Shown piece by piece: positions 35,701 to 44,060 of a DNA stretch of 64,000 bases. The notes below the pieces were generated by a model. That model had not been told where the DNA came from. It saw only the letters and a program-made list of their open reading frames with translations, and made no database searches. The position numbers and the translations under genes were made by a program. Source of the DNA: Planctomycetota bacterium (GTDB lineage Bacteria; Planctomycetota; Planctomycetia; Gemmatales; Gemmataceae); assembly GCA_016873225.1 (NCBI GenBank), contig VGXS01000013.1, forward strand, positions 30,153 through 94,152, written 5' to 3'. Within the stretch, counting starts at the first letter, position 1; each line of letters starts with the position of its first letter.

Positions 35701-36690
35701 TCAATTCGGATCTTTCATTGGTGGAACCATGAGCGCCCGCACGGCCTTCAGGCAGTCTTCTAGGCGCGCCTCGACTGGCCCCGAGACCTCGATGAAGCGC
35801 CTTCCCGAGCGGGCCAACTCCTGGCGGAAAACCTGGTCCATCCATTCCCGGATCATCTCCCCGTCGCGCGTGCCGTCCGCGACGAAGGGGGTGTTGACAT
35901 CGGTGAGGATGCAAAGGTCGGGGGCTTTTTCGGCGGCGGCGATCGCCTCGACCTCCGCCGACCGGCCACCCATGTAACGCCTGTGCCATATCGCCGTGGC
36001 GAAAGCGTCGGTGTCGCAGACAACGACCTTGTTGCAAATCCTGGCCGCGGCATCGGCCATGGCCGCCTGGCGCGAGGCGATCGTGACAAACTCGCTGGAA
36101 TTCCATTCCGAACCGTTGCCGGCCTTGATTTTCTCCTCGGTGTGGGCGCGGCCGAACTCAGGCACGGCGATCGTGTCCAGCGACGAGGCGAGCCTTTCCG
36201 CCAAGGTGGTTTTTCCCGTCGACTCGGCACCGAGCAGCACAACCCTGATCGCGTAATGGGCGCGCACGGGAGGCTCGAGGAATTCCCAGCTACCGAGCGG
36301 ATCGGCCCGCACCATGGTGCCCGAGACGGGAAAGGCGCTCCGGGGCTTGTCCACCTGCACATGGCGGGCGCCGAGGTATCGGCTGTAGGCGTGCCCGTAG
36401 TCCTCGGAAGTGTAGACGGCATCGGGGATGAATCCGAGCCAACGCTTGGTGAGGTTGGCCCACAATTCCGAATTATCAGGATCGTATGTATCTTCGACAA
36501 CCATCACTTTCACCGCCGGATGGATTTCGCGGATCCATCCGGCCCGCATGGTGGCGGGAGGGTCTTCGCCCTTCCTGTCGCACACGATCACATGGACCTC
36601 GTCGGAGTTCGCGGACGCCGTGTCGATGAGGTGCTTGTGGCCGCGGTGGGGCGGATAAAACTTCCCGATCACCAGGCCCCTCTCAGGCAT
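35701..36690 (-). CDS. nadR: NadR-like bifunctional NMN adenylyltransferase / nicotinamide riboside kinase
   Basis: A 329-residue enzyme that phosphorylates nicotinamide riboside and adenylates NMN to make NAD. The N-terminal nucleotidyltransferase has H15-R-G-H18 in GKFYPPHRGHKHL and the SGTMVR motif at 123-128. The C-terminal kinase has Walker A GAESTGKT at 154-161 and VCDTDAFAT. The E. coli-type DNA-binding HTH domain is absent, so it is enzyme only. The start at 36690 is chosen because MPERGLVIGKFYPPH is the family N-terminus; it overlaps the end of pnuC by 8 nt. Confidence 0.93.
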   Translation of the reverse strand: MPERGLVIGKFYPPHRGHKHLIDTASANSDEVHVIVCDRKGEDPPATMRAGWIREIHPAVKVMVVEDTYDPDNSELWANLTKRWLGFIPDAVYTSEDYGHAYSRYLGARHVQVDKPRSAFPVSGTMVRADPLGSWEFLEPPVRAHYAIRVVLLGAESTGKTTLAERLASSLDTIAVPEFGRAHTEEKIKAGNGSEWNSSEFVTIASRQAAMADAAARICNKVVVCDTDAFATAIWHRRYMGGRSAEVEAIAAAEKAPDLCILTDVNTPFVADGTRDGEMIREWMDQVFRQELARSGRRFIEVSGPVEARLEDCLKAVRALMVPPMKDPN

Positions 36691-37351
36691 CGTTTTCGCC
36701 TCCGCGCTTATCCACGCCGGCCCGCCACTGCAGCCAGCCGGCGACACACATGGCAAGGTACGACAGGTAAAGCGCCGACAGAAGATAAAGGCCGCGCCAT
36801 GCTCCCAGGGTGATCGTCAACACATCCACCACGATCCACACCGGCCAGCTTTCGATCCGCTTCCGGTTCAACAGCCACTGCGCGACCAGGCTCAGGGCGG
36901 TGATCACCGCGTCAAGCAGCGGGGCGGACCCGTCCAGCAAGGTCAGCAACCCCCAGAGGGCACCCGTCAGCGGCACCATGCCGATGGAAAGAACGACGGC
37001 CTCGGTGGTTTCGACATGCCCGATTCCCTTGGCGTCATCATTCTCCCGTGGCCGGACCGACCAGAGGATCCAGCCATGGAAGTTCATGACGATGAAAACC
37101 AGTTGGAGGGCGGCCTCGCCAAACAGGCGTTGCTGGCAGAAAAGCACGATGAAGCAGGCGCAACTGGCGATGCCGATCGGGAAATTCCAGATATGCCTGA
37201 CAACCACAAGCCAGACGCACGCGAGCCCCGTGACGAATCCCGCCAGTTCCCAAGGCGAGGCTTGGGTCACCGCCGAATGAACCAGTTCCAAGGCGGCAAC
37301 CCAGAGGGAACCGGCCGTGCCGGGCGCTTGTGATGGAACAGGAGTATCCAT
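36683..37351 (-). CDS. pnuC: Nicotinamide riboside transporter PnuC
   Basis: A 222-residue inner-membrane protein with about seven membrane segments. Family signs are VVRHIWNFPIGIASC in the first half and LNRKRIESWPVWIVVDVLTI near the end, the Trp/Asn residues lining the substrate site. It imports nicotinamide riboside, which the kinase domain of the overlapping nadR gene traps as NMN. The pnuC-nadR pair is a well-known salvage arrangement, here extended by a deacetylase gene. Confidence 0.93.
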   Translation of the reverse strand: MDTPVPSQAPGTAGSLWVAALELVHSAVTQASPWELAGFVTGLACVWLVVVRHIWNFPIGIASCACFIVLFCQQRLFGEAALQLVFIVMNFHGWILWSVRPRENDDAKGIGHVETTEAVVLSIGMVPLTGALWGLLTLLDGSAPLLDAVITALSLVAQWLLNRKRIESWPVWIVVDVLTITLGAWRGLYLLSALYLSYLAMCVAGWLQWRAGVDKRGGENDA

Positions 37352-37487
37352 GCGTTCGGCCCCGGGTCGTTGGCGCTACGCCCCATGGTAATCGCGAAGC
37401 GGGCCGGGAACCTCATTTACGGCCTTGCTTCCGCCGATAGATGGAGCAATATGAAGGCACCGCTCGCGCATTTTTAGGAAATTCCCC

Positions 37488-38876
37488 ATGCTCAGGATCA
37501 CCGGCCCATCCATTCCCCTATGTGACGGGGTCAGCCGCCGCGAATGGCTGCGCGCCGGCGGGGTGGGCCTGGGCTCACTGTCGCTTGCCGGATGGCTTCG
37601 CGCCAGGGCGGGCGGCGGCTCGGGCAAGGCCAAGTCGGCCATCGTTCTCTTCAACACCGGCGGCATCGCCCACCACGAGACCTGGGATCCCAAGCCGGAG
37701 GCTCCCGCCGAAATCCGCGGCGCCTTTGGAACCATCGCCACGCGCACCCCCGGCCTTCGCGTGGGTGAACTCATGCCGCTCACCGCCGGCATCACCGACA
37801 AGGTGGCCGTGATCCGCTCGATGGTCACCCTCGACAACGCGCATTCCACAAGCGGATACCAAATGCTCACGGGCGTTCCCCATGTGCCCCTCAACCGTGA
37901 GAATGCCAAGCCCGGCAAGCCGAACGACTGGCCGTCATTCGCGGCCTTGGTGCAGTCGATCCGTCCTGGTCGCGGCGGCCTGCCCGCCGCCATCTCGATG
38001 CCCCAGCGCATCGCCAACAACAATGGCCAGGATCCATGGCCGGGTACCGATGCCGGTTTCCTTGGCCGCAGGAACGACCCCTGGTTCCTCGATTGCGATC
38101 CATCCGACCCATATTTTTCGATGCCCGGCGGCGATGCCAAGGGCGGCTTTCATCCGGAAATGCTGGGGCTGAGGCGCTCGCTGCTTGACCAGGTCAATCG
38201 CCGGGCCGATGCGATCCTTTCTCCGGCCGCCGGTTCCACCTTCGACATGCATGCCCAACGGGCCCTCGACCTGGTTTCAGGCAGGCAGGCGCGCGTGGCG
38301 TTCGACATGGCCCGCGAATCCGACAAGGTCCGCGACCGCTACGGGCGCACCAAATACGGCCAGTGCGTGCTGCTGGCCAGGCGCCTGGTCGAGGCGGGAG
38401 TTTCGCTGGTGCAGGTTCAGTGGGCCAACCACGACAAGAACAAGCCCAACGGCGGTGGCTGGGACACCCATGAGAAGCACAACGAGTCGATCAAGGGATG
38501 GCTGATTCCACCCACCGACCAGGCCTTTTCCGCCCTTGTCACCGACCTGGACGAGCGCGGGATGCTCGACGAGACGCTCGTCTGCTGGATTTCCGAGTTC
38601 GGCCATACGCCAAGGTTCAATCCTAAGGGTGGCCGCGACCACTGGGGCAGGGTGTTTTCCATCGCCTTGGCGGGCGGAGGCATCAAGGGAGGCACGGTGC
38701 TGGGCGCCAGCGACAAGCATGCCGCCGAGGTCGCGCGCGACCCGGTTCGTCCCTGCGACTTCCTGGCGACGGTTTTCCACTGCCTCGGCCACGCGCCTGA
38801 CACGGAAGTCCGCGACCTTGAGAACCGTCCGCTGCCGATCAGCCGGGGCCGGGTGCTGGGCGAGATCCTGGCCTAG
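37488..38876 (+). CDS. Orphan DUF1501 protein with Tat signal
   Basis: A 462-residue protein with twin-arginine signal SRREWLRAGGVGLGSLSLAG and a TAGGAAA ribosome-binding site. DUF1501 blocks: IVLFNTGGIAHHETWDPKP (His and Asp/Glu positions altered from the paired paralogues), CWISEFGHTPRF and GRDHWGRVFSIALAGGG. Unlike the three paralogues earlier in the window it has no cytochrome/DUF1549 partner beside it, and its sequence is clearly of another subgroup. It converges with the DUF3472 gene. Confidence 0.9.
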   Translation: MLRITGPSIPLCDGVSRREWLRAGGVGLGSLSLAGWLRARAGGGSGKAKSAIVLFNTGGIAHHETWDPKPEAPAEIRGAFGTIATRTPGLRVGELMPLTAGITDKVAVIRSMVTLDNAHSTSGYQMLTGVPHVPLNRENAKPGKPNDWPSFAALVQSIRPGRGGLPAAISMPQRIANNNGQDPWPGTDAGFLGRRNDPWFLDCDPSDPYFSMPGGDAKGGFHPEMLGLRRSLLDQVNRRADAILSPAAGSTFDMHAQRALDLVSGRQARVAFDMARESDKVRDRYGRTKYGQCVLLARRLVEAGVSLVQVQWANHDKNKPNGGGWDTHEKHNESIKGWLIPPTDQAFSALVTDLDERGMLDETLVCWISEFGHTPRFNPKGGRDHWGRVFSIALAGGGIKGGTVLGASDKHAAEVARDPVRPCDFLATVFHCLGHAPDTEVRDLENRPLPISRGRVLGEILA

Positions 38877-38882
38877 CCGGCC

Positions 38883-39731
38883 TTACTGTTTGGCCATCGC
38901 CGGCAACACCACCTCCACCGGCTTGGCGTCGAGTTCCACCCATTCCCGCAATTTCACATGGCTGTTGGCCGTCGCGCCGCCCGTGGCCAGGAACATGCCG
39001 CGCTTGCCGGCGCCGGCGTCGATGGCCGTCGAGGGGTTCGAATCGGCCGTGAAACGGGCCTTGGTCACGGCCTGCCACTTTCCCTTGGCGTCGCGAACCT
39101 GGGTGTCGCGGTAATACGCCACCCGCTCCTGCCTGGCCGAGGCGACATCGCGTTTGAAGTCTTCCACAAATCCGTAATATCCCTTGAGCAGCCGGCCGTC
39201 GGAAAGGGTTGAAAAAGTGGCAATAGGCTGCCAAGGCGCGTCCGGCAACGCCACCCACGCCGAGTAGGCGGTGCGCTTTTCGTCGGGCAGGGCCTTGGCC
39301 CGCAGCAGGAACCGCACCTCCTGGCCTTCCTTCCAAGGCAGGTCGTCGATGAACGACTGTCCGCCGGTCCCCTCGCCGCCGAAGCGGCCGACCCTTGTCT
39401 TGGGCCCTTTCTCGAGCATCTTCACCCGCTTGGCGGGGTCAACCTTGGAAGGGTCGTCGCCGCTGGTGGGATCCCATACCGAGAAGATGGCCAGCCTCTT
39501 GCCGTTTCCAAGCTGCTGGATGCCGAGGTAACCCTGCGAGAATCCCCCGGCGCAGAAGTAGGTGCCGGGTGCCGACTTCTCCACAACAATAGTGCTGTGG
39601 AACCATTCGGCTTCGGGAGCCTGGTACTGCAGGTGCACCGACCGGCAGGCCTTGCCCGCCAGTTTCTCGTCGGCCAACACCGGGAAGGCCATCGCGGCGA
39701 CAAAAGCCGCCAACATCCATCGCGCCATCAT
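38883..39731 (-). CDS. Secreted DUF3472 protein
   Basis: A 282-residue protein with a signal peptide (MMARWMLAAFVAAMAFPVLA, cleavage before DEK). It resembles DUF3472 proteins: VHLQYQAPEAEWFHSTIVVEKSAPGT opening, AGGFSQGYLGIQQLGNGKRLAIFSVWDP, and a beta-sandwich of the carbohydrate-binding type with a domain of unknown function. Probably acts outside the cytoplasm, perhaps on glycans (inference). The start at 39731 or 39728 gives the same signal; upstream codons in frame have no signal character. Confidence 0.75.
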   Translation of the reverse strand: MMARWMLAAFVAAMAFPVLADEKLAGKACRSVHLQYQAPEAEWFHSTIVVEKSAPGTYFCAGGFSQGYLGIQQLGNGKRLAIFSVWDPTSGDDPSKVDPAKRVKMLEKGPKTRVGRFGGEGTGGQSFIDDLPWKEGQEVRFLLRAKALPDEKRTAYSAWVALPDAPWQPIATFSTLSDGRLLKGYYGFVEDFKRDVASARQERVAYYRDTQVRDAKGKWQAVTKARFTADSNPSTAIDAGAGKRGMFLATGGATANSHVKLREWVELDAKPVEVVLPAMAKQ

Positions 39732-39760
39732 GCTTGTTTCCTCCGGTGGCCAATCTACAC

Positions 39761-39792
39761 GAAAAAACACCCGGCGGCGGGCGCCGGGTGTT
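39761..39792 (-). terminator. Rho-independent terminator of the prolyl isomerase gene
   Basis: Read on the minus strand, AACACCCGGCG and CGCCGGGTGTT form an 11-bp perfect stem with a 5-nt loop, followed by a run of T (39762-39767). It lies 26 nt past the stop of the isomerase gene, so it closes the minus-strand polysaccharide cluster. Confidence 0.85.
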
Positions 39793-39818
39793 CCAGTTGC
39801 GGTCGTGGATTTCGCGCG

Positions 39819-40859
39819 TCAGCGAGCGGGGGCCTTGGCGCCCGCGGGAACAATGTCGCCGCGTGCGGGCTTGGCCGGCTTCACCTCGCCGGTTTCCTCG
39901 AGCAGTTGCTTCACCTGTTGGCCGATGTCGTCAGCGGTGGTGCCGCCCATCAGCAGTCGAGGATTGGCGCGCTTGCGCATCTCGGCGAACACGACGGGGA
40001 TCTCCGCGTTGACCTTCTTCTCGAAGACTTCCTTCGAAAGCTTTTCACGGACCGACTCGACGGAAACGGTGGTGTCGGCGGGGATGCGCTTGTCGCACTT
40101 CACGCAGACGATTCCCTCGGGAGTGCCGATGAGGGCGCTCACCTCGCCGGCCTGGAGGGCGAAGGCCGCCTTCTCAAGTTCGTCGTTGCCGGTGGTGTTG
40201 CGTCCGATCGGCCGGATGCGCCCGGCGGCGCTGGCCAGCGATGGCGACTTCTGGCCCCGCGCGGCGCGGGTGAACTCCTCGTCGGAGTCGCGGATCTTGC
40301 CATAGGCGGACATCGCCGCCTTTTCCTCGCCCTTTTGCCACATGATGAGGCGGCATTCCACCTTCTCGCCGTAGTAGGCGTCGTGGGCCTTCCTGAGGTC
40401 CTCATCGGTGACCTTCACGCGGGAGCGCACCAGCTTGGCGAGCAGGATCTGCGGCCTGAGCACATCCTCGCGCCATTCGTAGAGCGTCTTCTTGTAGCGG
40501 GCCAAAACCTGGTCGACGAAGGTCTTGCGGTCGACATTGAGGCCGGTGAGGTCGTTGTTGAGCTTCTCGTCGATTTCCGCCTGGGTGACCTCGACGCCGG
40601 CCTTGCGGCACTCGATTTCGATGATGCGCTTGTTGACGAGAAGGTCGAGGCGCTCGGTGCCGAAGCGTGCGATGAGGTATTCGCCGAGTTCCTCGCGTGT
40701 GATCGGGATGGTCTCATAGATGTAGGCCACCACGCGGCTTTGTCCGGGGTCGCTGGCCAGGGCCGTTGGCAATGGCGCCGGAGCCGCCACCTGGGCTCGC
40801 GCCGCGCCCGCCAGGGCCAGGGCCAGGGCCGCCGCCTTCCATGTGAAGCCTGCGCGCAT
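39819..40859 (-). CDS. Periplasmic peptidyl-prolyl isomerase, SurA/PpiC type
   Basis: A 346-residue exported chaperone. The start at 40859 is supported by GGGAGGAT six bases upstream and by a signal peptide (MRAGFTWKAAALALALAGAARAQ). A SurA-like helical N-terminal region (about 45-185, with LLVNKRIIEIECRKAGV) precedes a parvulin domain (about 190-290) containing GRIRPIGRNTTGNDELEKAAF and VSALIGTPEGIVCVK. It probably helps folding of outer-membrane or secreted proteins. It lies 94 nt downstream of the Wza-like gene and ends at a strong terminator. Confidence 0.85.
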   Translation of the reverse strand: MRAGFTWKAAALALALAGAARAQVAAPAPLPTALASDPGQSRVVAYIYETIPITREELGEYLIARFGTERLDLLVNKRIIEIECRKAGVEVTQAEIDEKLNNDLTGLNVDRKTFVDQVLARYKKTLYEWREDVLRPQILLAKLVRSRVKVTDEDLRKAHDAYYGEKVECRLIMWQKGEEKAAMSAYGKIRDSDEEFTRAARGQKSPSLASAAGRIRPIGRNTTGNDELEKAAFALQAGEVSALIGTPEGIVCVKCDKRIPADTTVSVESVREKLSKEVFEKKVNAEIPVVFAEMRKRANPRLLMGGTTADDIGQQVKQLLEETGEVKPAKPARGDIVPAGAKAPAR

Positions 40860-40953
40860 GCGAAATCCTCCCGCGGAATCAATCCCCAAGAATTCCTCAA
40901 GTTGGCGCATACCACGGCCGGGCGCAGCGGGACAAGCCGACCTGACCGGCCCA

Positions 40954-41685
40954 TCATGGAGCGGGAAGCGGGTCATCCGCGGGCGTGGCGGTCGGAGAGG
41001 TCTGGCCCGATTTGGGCCAGAGCCAGCCCAGGCAAGGAGGCAGGCAGCGGCGGACGATCGATTGGCGGCTGGTGCCCACCGATACCTGGTCGAACGGCAT
41101 GAGCCGGATCTGCCTGGCGGCCTCGGGATGTTTCTCGAATTCCGTGAGGTCGGTCTTGAGGGTCTCCGGGGCCCTGCCTTCCGCGGCGTTGCTGCGGCGG
41201 ACTTCCACCTGCTCCGGAGCCGCCGAGTCGGTGAGGCCGCCGGCGCGCTTGAGGAAGCTTGGAAGGGTCTCGGGGCCGATGTAAGGCACGGCCCGGGCCT
41301 GCCCCTCCACCTCGCCCTCCACGAACACCACCTGGCTGCGGTGATCCACCACGCGCACATGCACCTGATTCGGCTTGAGGTCGAGGGTGTCGGCGATGGC
41401 CCGGGCGATTTCCGTCACGGGCATGCCATCGACGCGGATTTTTCCTGTTTCGCCCAGCGGCACGCGCCCGTCGGCGGAAACGGAGACCACGGAGTCGAGG
41501 TCGTCGCGGCCCTCGATGCTGATGGCGATGACATCGGGGGAATAGACCCTGTAGCCCCGCTCAAGTTCCCGGGCCGGCGTATCGCCGATCCTCGACAGCG
41601 TCTTGTCCTTCAGCCGAGGTGAAAGGGCGCATCCGGCGGCGAGTACCGCCAACGACATCAACGCCATTCGCGCCACTGATCGCAT
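40954..41685 (-). CDS. Polysaccharide export lipoprotein (Wza-like)
   Basis: A 243-residue protein starting at 41685 (MRSVARMALMSLAVLAAGC), a lipoprotein signal with the lipobox LAAGC, Cys 19. It has the polysaccharide export domain (about 42-120: YRVYSPDVIAISIEGRDDLDSVVSVSADGRVPLGETG) and one SLBB domain (about 120-180: VFVEGEVEGQARAVPYIGPE). It is shorter than E. coli Wza and has a proline-rich tail instead of a long C-terminal helix. It likely forms the outer-membrane exit for the glycan built by the upstream genes. Confidence 0.87.
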   Translation of the reverse strand: MRSVARMALMSLAVLAAGCALSPRLKDKTLSRIGDTPARELERGYRVYSPDVIAISIEGRDDLDSVVSVSADGRVPLGETGKIRVDGMPVTEIARAIADTLDLKPNQVHVRVVDHRSQVVFVEGEVEGQARAVPYIGPETLPSFLKRAGGLTDSAAPEQVEVRRSNAAEGRAPETLKTDLTEFEKHPEAARQIRLMPFDQVSVGTSRQSIVRRCLPPCLGWLWPKSGQTSPTATPADDPLPAP

Positions 41686-41768
41686 TCGCCGCAGGCTCCT
41701 TCCCCAACCGGCGGCGTGTACCCAACGGAACGGGGACAAGGCAAGGCGATTCCGGAAAACTGGCGCAA

Positions 41769-44060
41769 TCACCGGGCGTTGCGGGCGTTCGGCCTGCGAA
41801 CCTGCGGGTCGAAACCCTCTCCCGATTCATCCCGTTCGGGCTCGGCGGCTGGATTGTCCCAGCGGTCGACCTCGGAGGGGCGCATCCCCAATATGGGCAG
41901 GCGGGTGTTGGTTCCATGAGCGGTCACGCCCGAGCGGGTGAACGACCTCAACCCGGGGTTGCCCGTCGTGGTTTCGCCGGGCGTCACCATCGTTCGCAGC
42001 CAGGGCACTTCGCGAGGATCCAGAGGCACGCGCGCCATGCGGAGGATCCGCCCCCTCCCAAGGATGTCCACCCGCACCTGGTCGGCGCGCCTGTCGCCGA
42101 AGGCGCCATGGCCGGGCATGGTGAGCGCGAAAACGCAAGGTTCCCCCCGGGGGATCCTGTGCCAGGTCTGGAAGAGCGTGGAGGGCGACTGGTGGTACTG
42201 GACGAGCGGAACGGGGCCGTCGTGGTGGGCCTGCCGGCAGGCGAGCCTCACTCCCGATTCCTCGGCCATCACTTCCAGCAGCCAGGCCTCGGCCTTGTCC
42301 ACCTCGGATTCCCGGCGTCGAAGTTCCTTGCGGATGGGATCGCCCTTGTTGGTGATCCAATCGGCTCGCCGGGCCAAATCATCCACAATTCGGGTGGTGG
42401 ATTGCCGGGCCTTTCTCGAGGCGTTCCAGGCCAACGGAAGCGCTGCCATCCATACCAGGACGATCGCCGCGGCGAGCACGCCCGTGAAGGCGACCCAGCG
42501 TCGGGATGGCGAGGCCCATGCCGTGGCGCGGCCCTCGGCGGAAAGAAGGGCCACCGCCCGGGAGAGGCCGGCGGCGCCCAGCGCGCACATGGGCAGCACC
42601 AAGAGCCCGGCGTGCTTGAATTCGGGAAGCACCAAAAAAAGAACGGCCATGTATCCCATGGCGAACGCGGCGAGTCCCAGCGCCAGGATCCGCTCGCGAA
42701 GCCCGGGCGCCATTCCCAATCCCGCCACGAGCGCGACCCCGGCGAGGAACAGGATGGGGCCGGCCTGAGCCAGCCAGGCCATGGGGGCCAGCAGGTGCCG
42801 ACCCGCGCCGCCGATCGGTTCATCGCGCAGGGGAAACAACCGGATATGGCCGCCGATCGGCAGGTCCTCAAGCAGGGTCGCCCGCAAGGCCCTCCAGGCG
42901 AATTCCGGCGCGCGCGTGGCCCATGTCCATGAGTTGCCGGCGAATGTCCGCAGGAACATTTCCCGGGTGAGCCGGGCATGCTCGGGCCCGTAGAGCTCAT
43001 CGCACCGGCTCGCTTCCAAGGGGATCGCCTCCATGCCGTGGGCCAGACGCTCATGGGCCACCCTCTGCATCACCTGGAGATCGTCGCGGCTGATCCCCTG
43101 GCTGTTTTCAAGGCGAAAGAGCGAGCAACGGGTTTCCTCGGCGTAGTAGGCCATGTGGAATCCCACGCCCGACTGCTGGGGCTGGGCCGGGCAGGCGAGG
43201 TGGATGACCGCGATCACGGCCCGGCTTCCCGCTCCCACAAGGACCGGCGCGGCCACGGCCTTTGTCCAGCGACCTCCCGACGCCAGCACCAGCGGTACCG
43301 AGAGGGCCGAAACGGCAAGGCAGGTGATCAGCGCGTCGTGCCGGAAGCCAAGCCCAAGCCCCGCGAGCAGTCCGGTGAGCAGGCAGGAGGCGGACAGGGC
43401 GGGCCAACGATGGCTTCCCCGCACCAGGCACGCCAGGGCCGTCCACGCCGGCGCGGCAAACCAGAGCGGGCTGATGTCGCGGGGAGAAAAGGCGGTAAAA
43501 ACCATCTCCAGTGGGTTGCACGCATACAGCAGGGCCGCCAGCAATCCGGTCCAGCCGCAACCTGTCAGCGAACGGGTCAGCAGCCACAGGCAGGGCGGGC
43601 CGGTGGCGCTCACCGCCAGGTAAAACATGAACAGCGCGTCCCAGTGGATGCCGAAGACGCTCCAGATTCCGGCGGCTGCGAGCAGGTCGAACACCCGGGT
43701 GGTGTACAGCGGCCAGGTGAGGTGGTAGTCCTCGTAGGTGAGGTAGCTCTCCATCGGCCCGGAAGTGTCGTGCGGTTCCGCCTTCCACTCCCCGAACTGC
43801 CCCGCCGTCACCTCATCCGACTGCAGCGACAAAAAATCCTGCAGGGGAATGGAGGACGGGTCTCCGGAGAACGGCACCGGCCTCATGCCCAGTCCGGCCA
43901 TGAGCGCGAACGAGTAGCGGAAACTCTCGGGGAAAAACTGCCTCTTGCCCGTGGGGTACTGGCGCAGGCTTTCCAGCCGGGTGGCGACATGCGCCAGCGT
44001 GATGGCGGCCAGCAGCAGGAACTGGAGCCAACGCGCCGGCAACCGCGCGGACATCAGCAT
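41769..44060 (-). CDS. Multi-pass membrane protein, putative GT-C family glycosyltransferase
   Basis: A 763-residue protein starting at 44060 (MLMSARLPARWLQFLLLAA), overlapping the rfbH stop by 7 nt. The N-terminal two thirds have about ten membrane helices in an arrangement like PMT/ArnT-type GT-C enzymes (LLTRSLTGCGWTGLLAALLY, FSPRDISPLWFAAPAW); the last 250 residues are soluble and basic. Such proteins move sugars from polyprenyl phosphate carriers outside the membrane. The acidic catalytic residues of the first outer loop are not certain by eye, so the class call is tentative. Cotranscribed with rfbH. Confidence 0.7.
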   Translation of the reverse strand: MLMSARLPARWLQFLLLAAITLAHVATRLESLRQYPTGKRQFFPESFRYSFALMAGLGMRPVPFSGDPSSIPLQDFLSLQSDEVTAGQFGEWKAEPHDTSGPMESYLTYEDYHLTWPLYTTRVFDLLAAAGIWSVFGIHWDALFMFYLAVSATGPPCLWLLTRSLTGCGWTGLLAALLYACNPLEMVFTAFSPRDISPLWFAAPAWTALACLVRGSHRWPALSASCLLTGLLAGLGLGFRHDALITCLAVSALSVPLVLASGGRWTKAVAAPVLVGAGSRAVIAVIHLACPAQPQQSGVGFHMAYYAEETRCSLFRLENSQGISRDDLQVMQRVAHERLAHGMEAIPLEASRCDELYGPEHARLTREMFLRTFAGNSWTWATRAPEFAWRALRATLLEDLPIGGHIRLFPLRDEPIGGAGRHLLAPMAWLAQAGPILFLAGVALVAGLGMAPGLRERILALGLAAFAMGYMAVLFLVLPEFKHAGLLVLPMCALGAAGLSRAVALLSAEGRATAWASPSRRWVAFTGVLAAAIVLVWMAALPLAWNASRKARQSTTRIVDDLARRADWITNKGDPIRKELRRRESEVDKAEAWLLEVMAEESGVRLACRQAHHDGPVPLVQYHQSPSTLFQTWHRIPRGEPCVFALTMPGHGAFGDRRADQVRVDILGRGRILRMARVPLDPREVPWLRTMVTPGETTTGNPGLRSFTRSGVTAHGTNTRLPILGMRPSEVDRWDNPAAEPERDESGEGFDPQVRRPNARNAR

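Noticed and set aside
39597..41102. Plus-strand 501-residue frame opposite the prolyl isomerase
   Set aside because: Antisense to a gene with a signal peptide, domain match, ribosome-binding site and terminator.
41619..42932. Plus-strand 437-residue frame opposite the membrane glycosyltransferase
   Set aside because: Low-complexity Gly/Arg/His composition, no domain.
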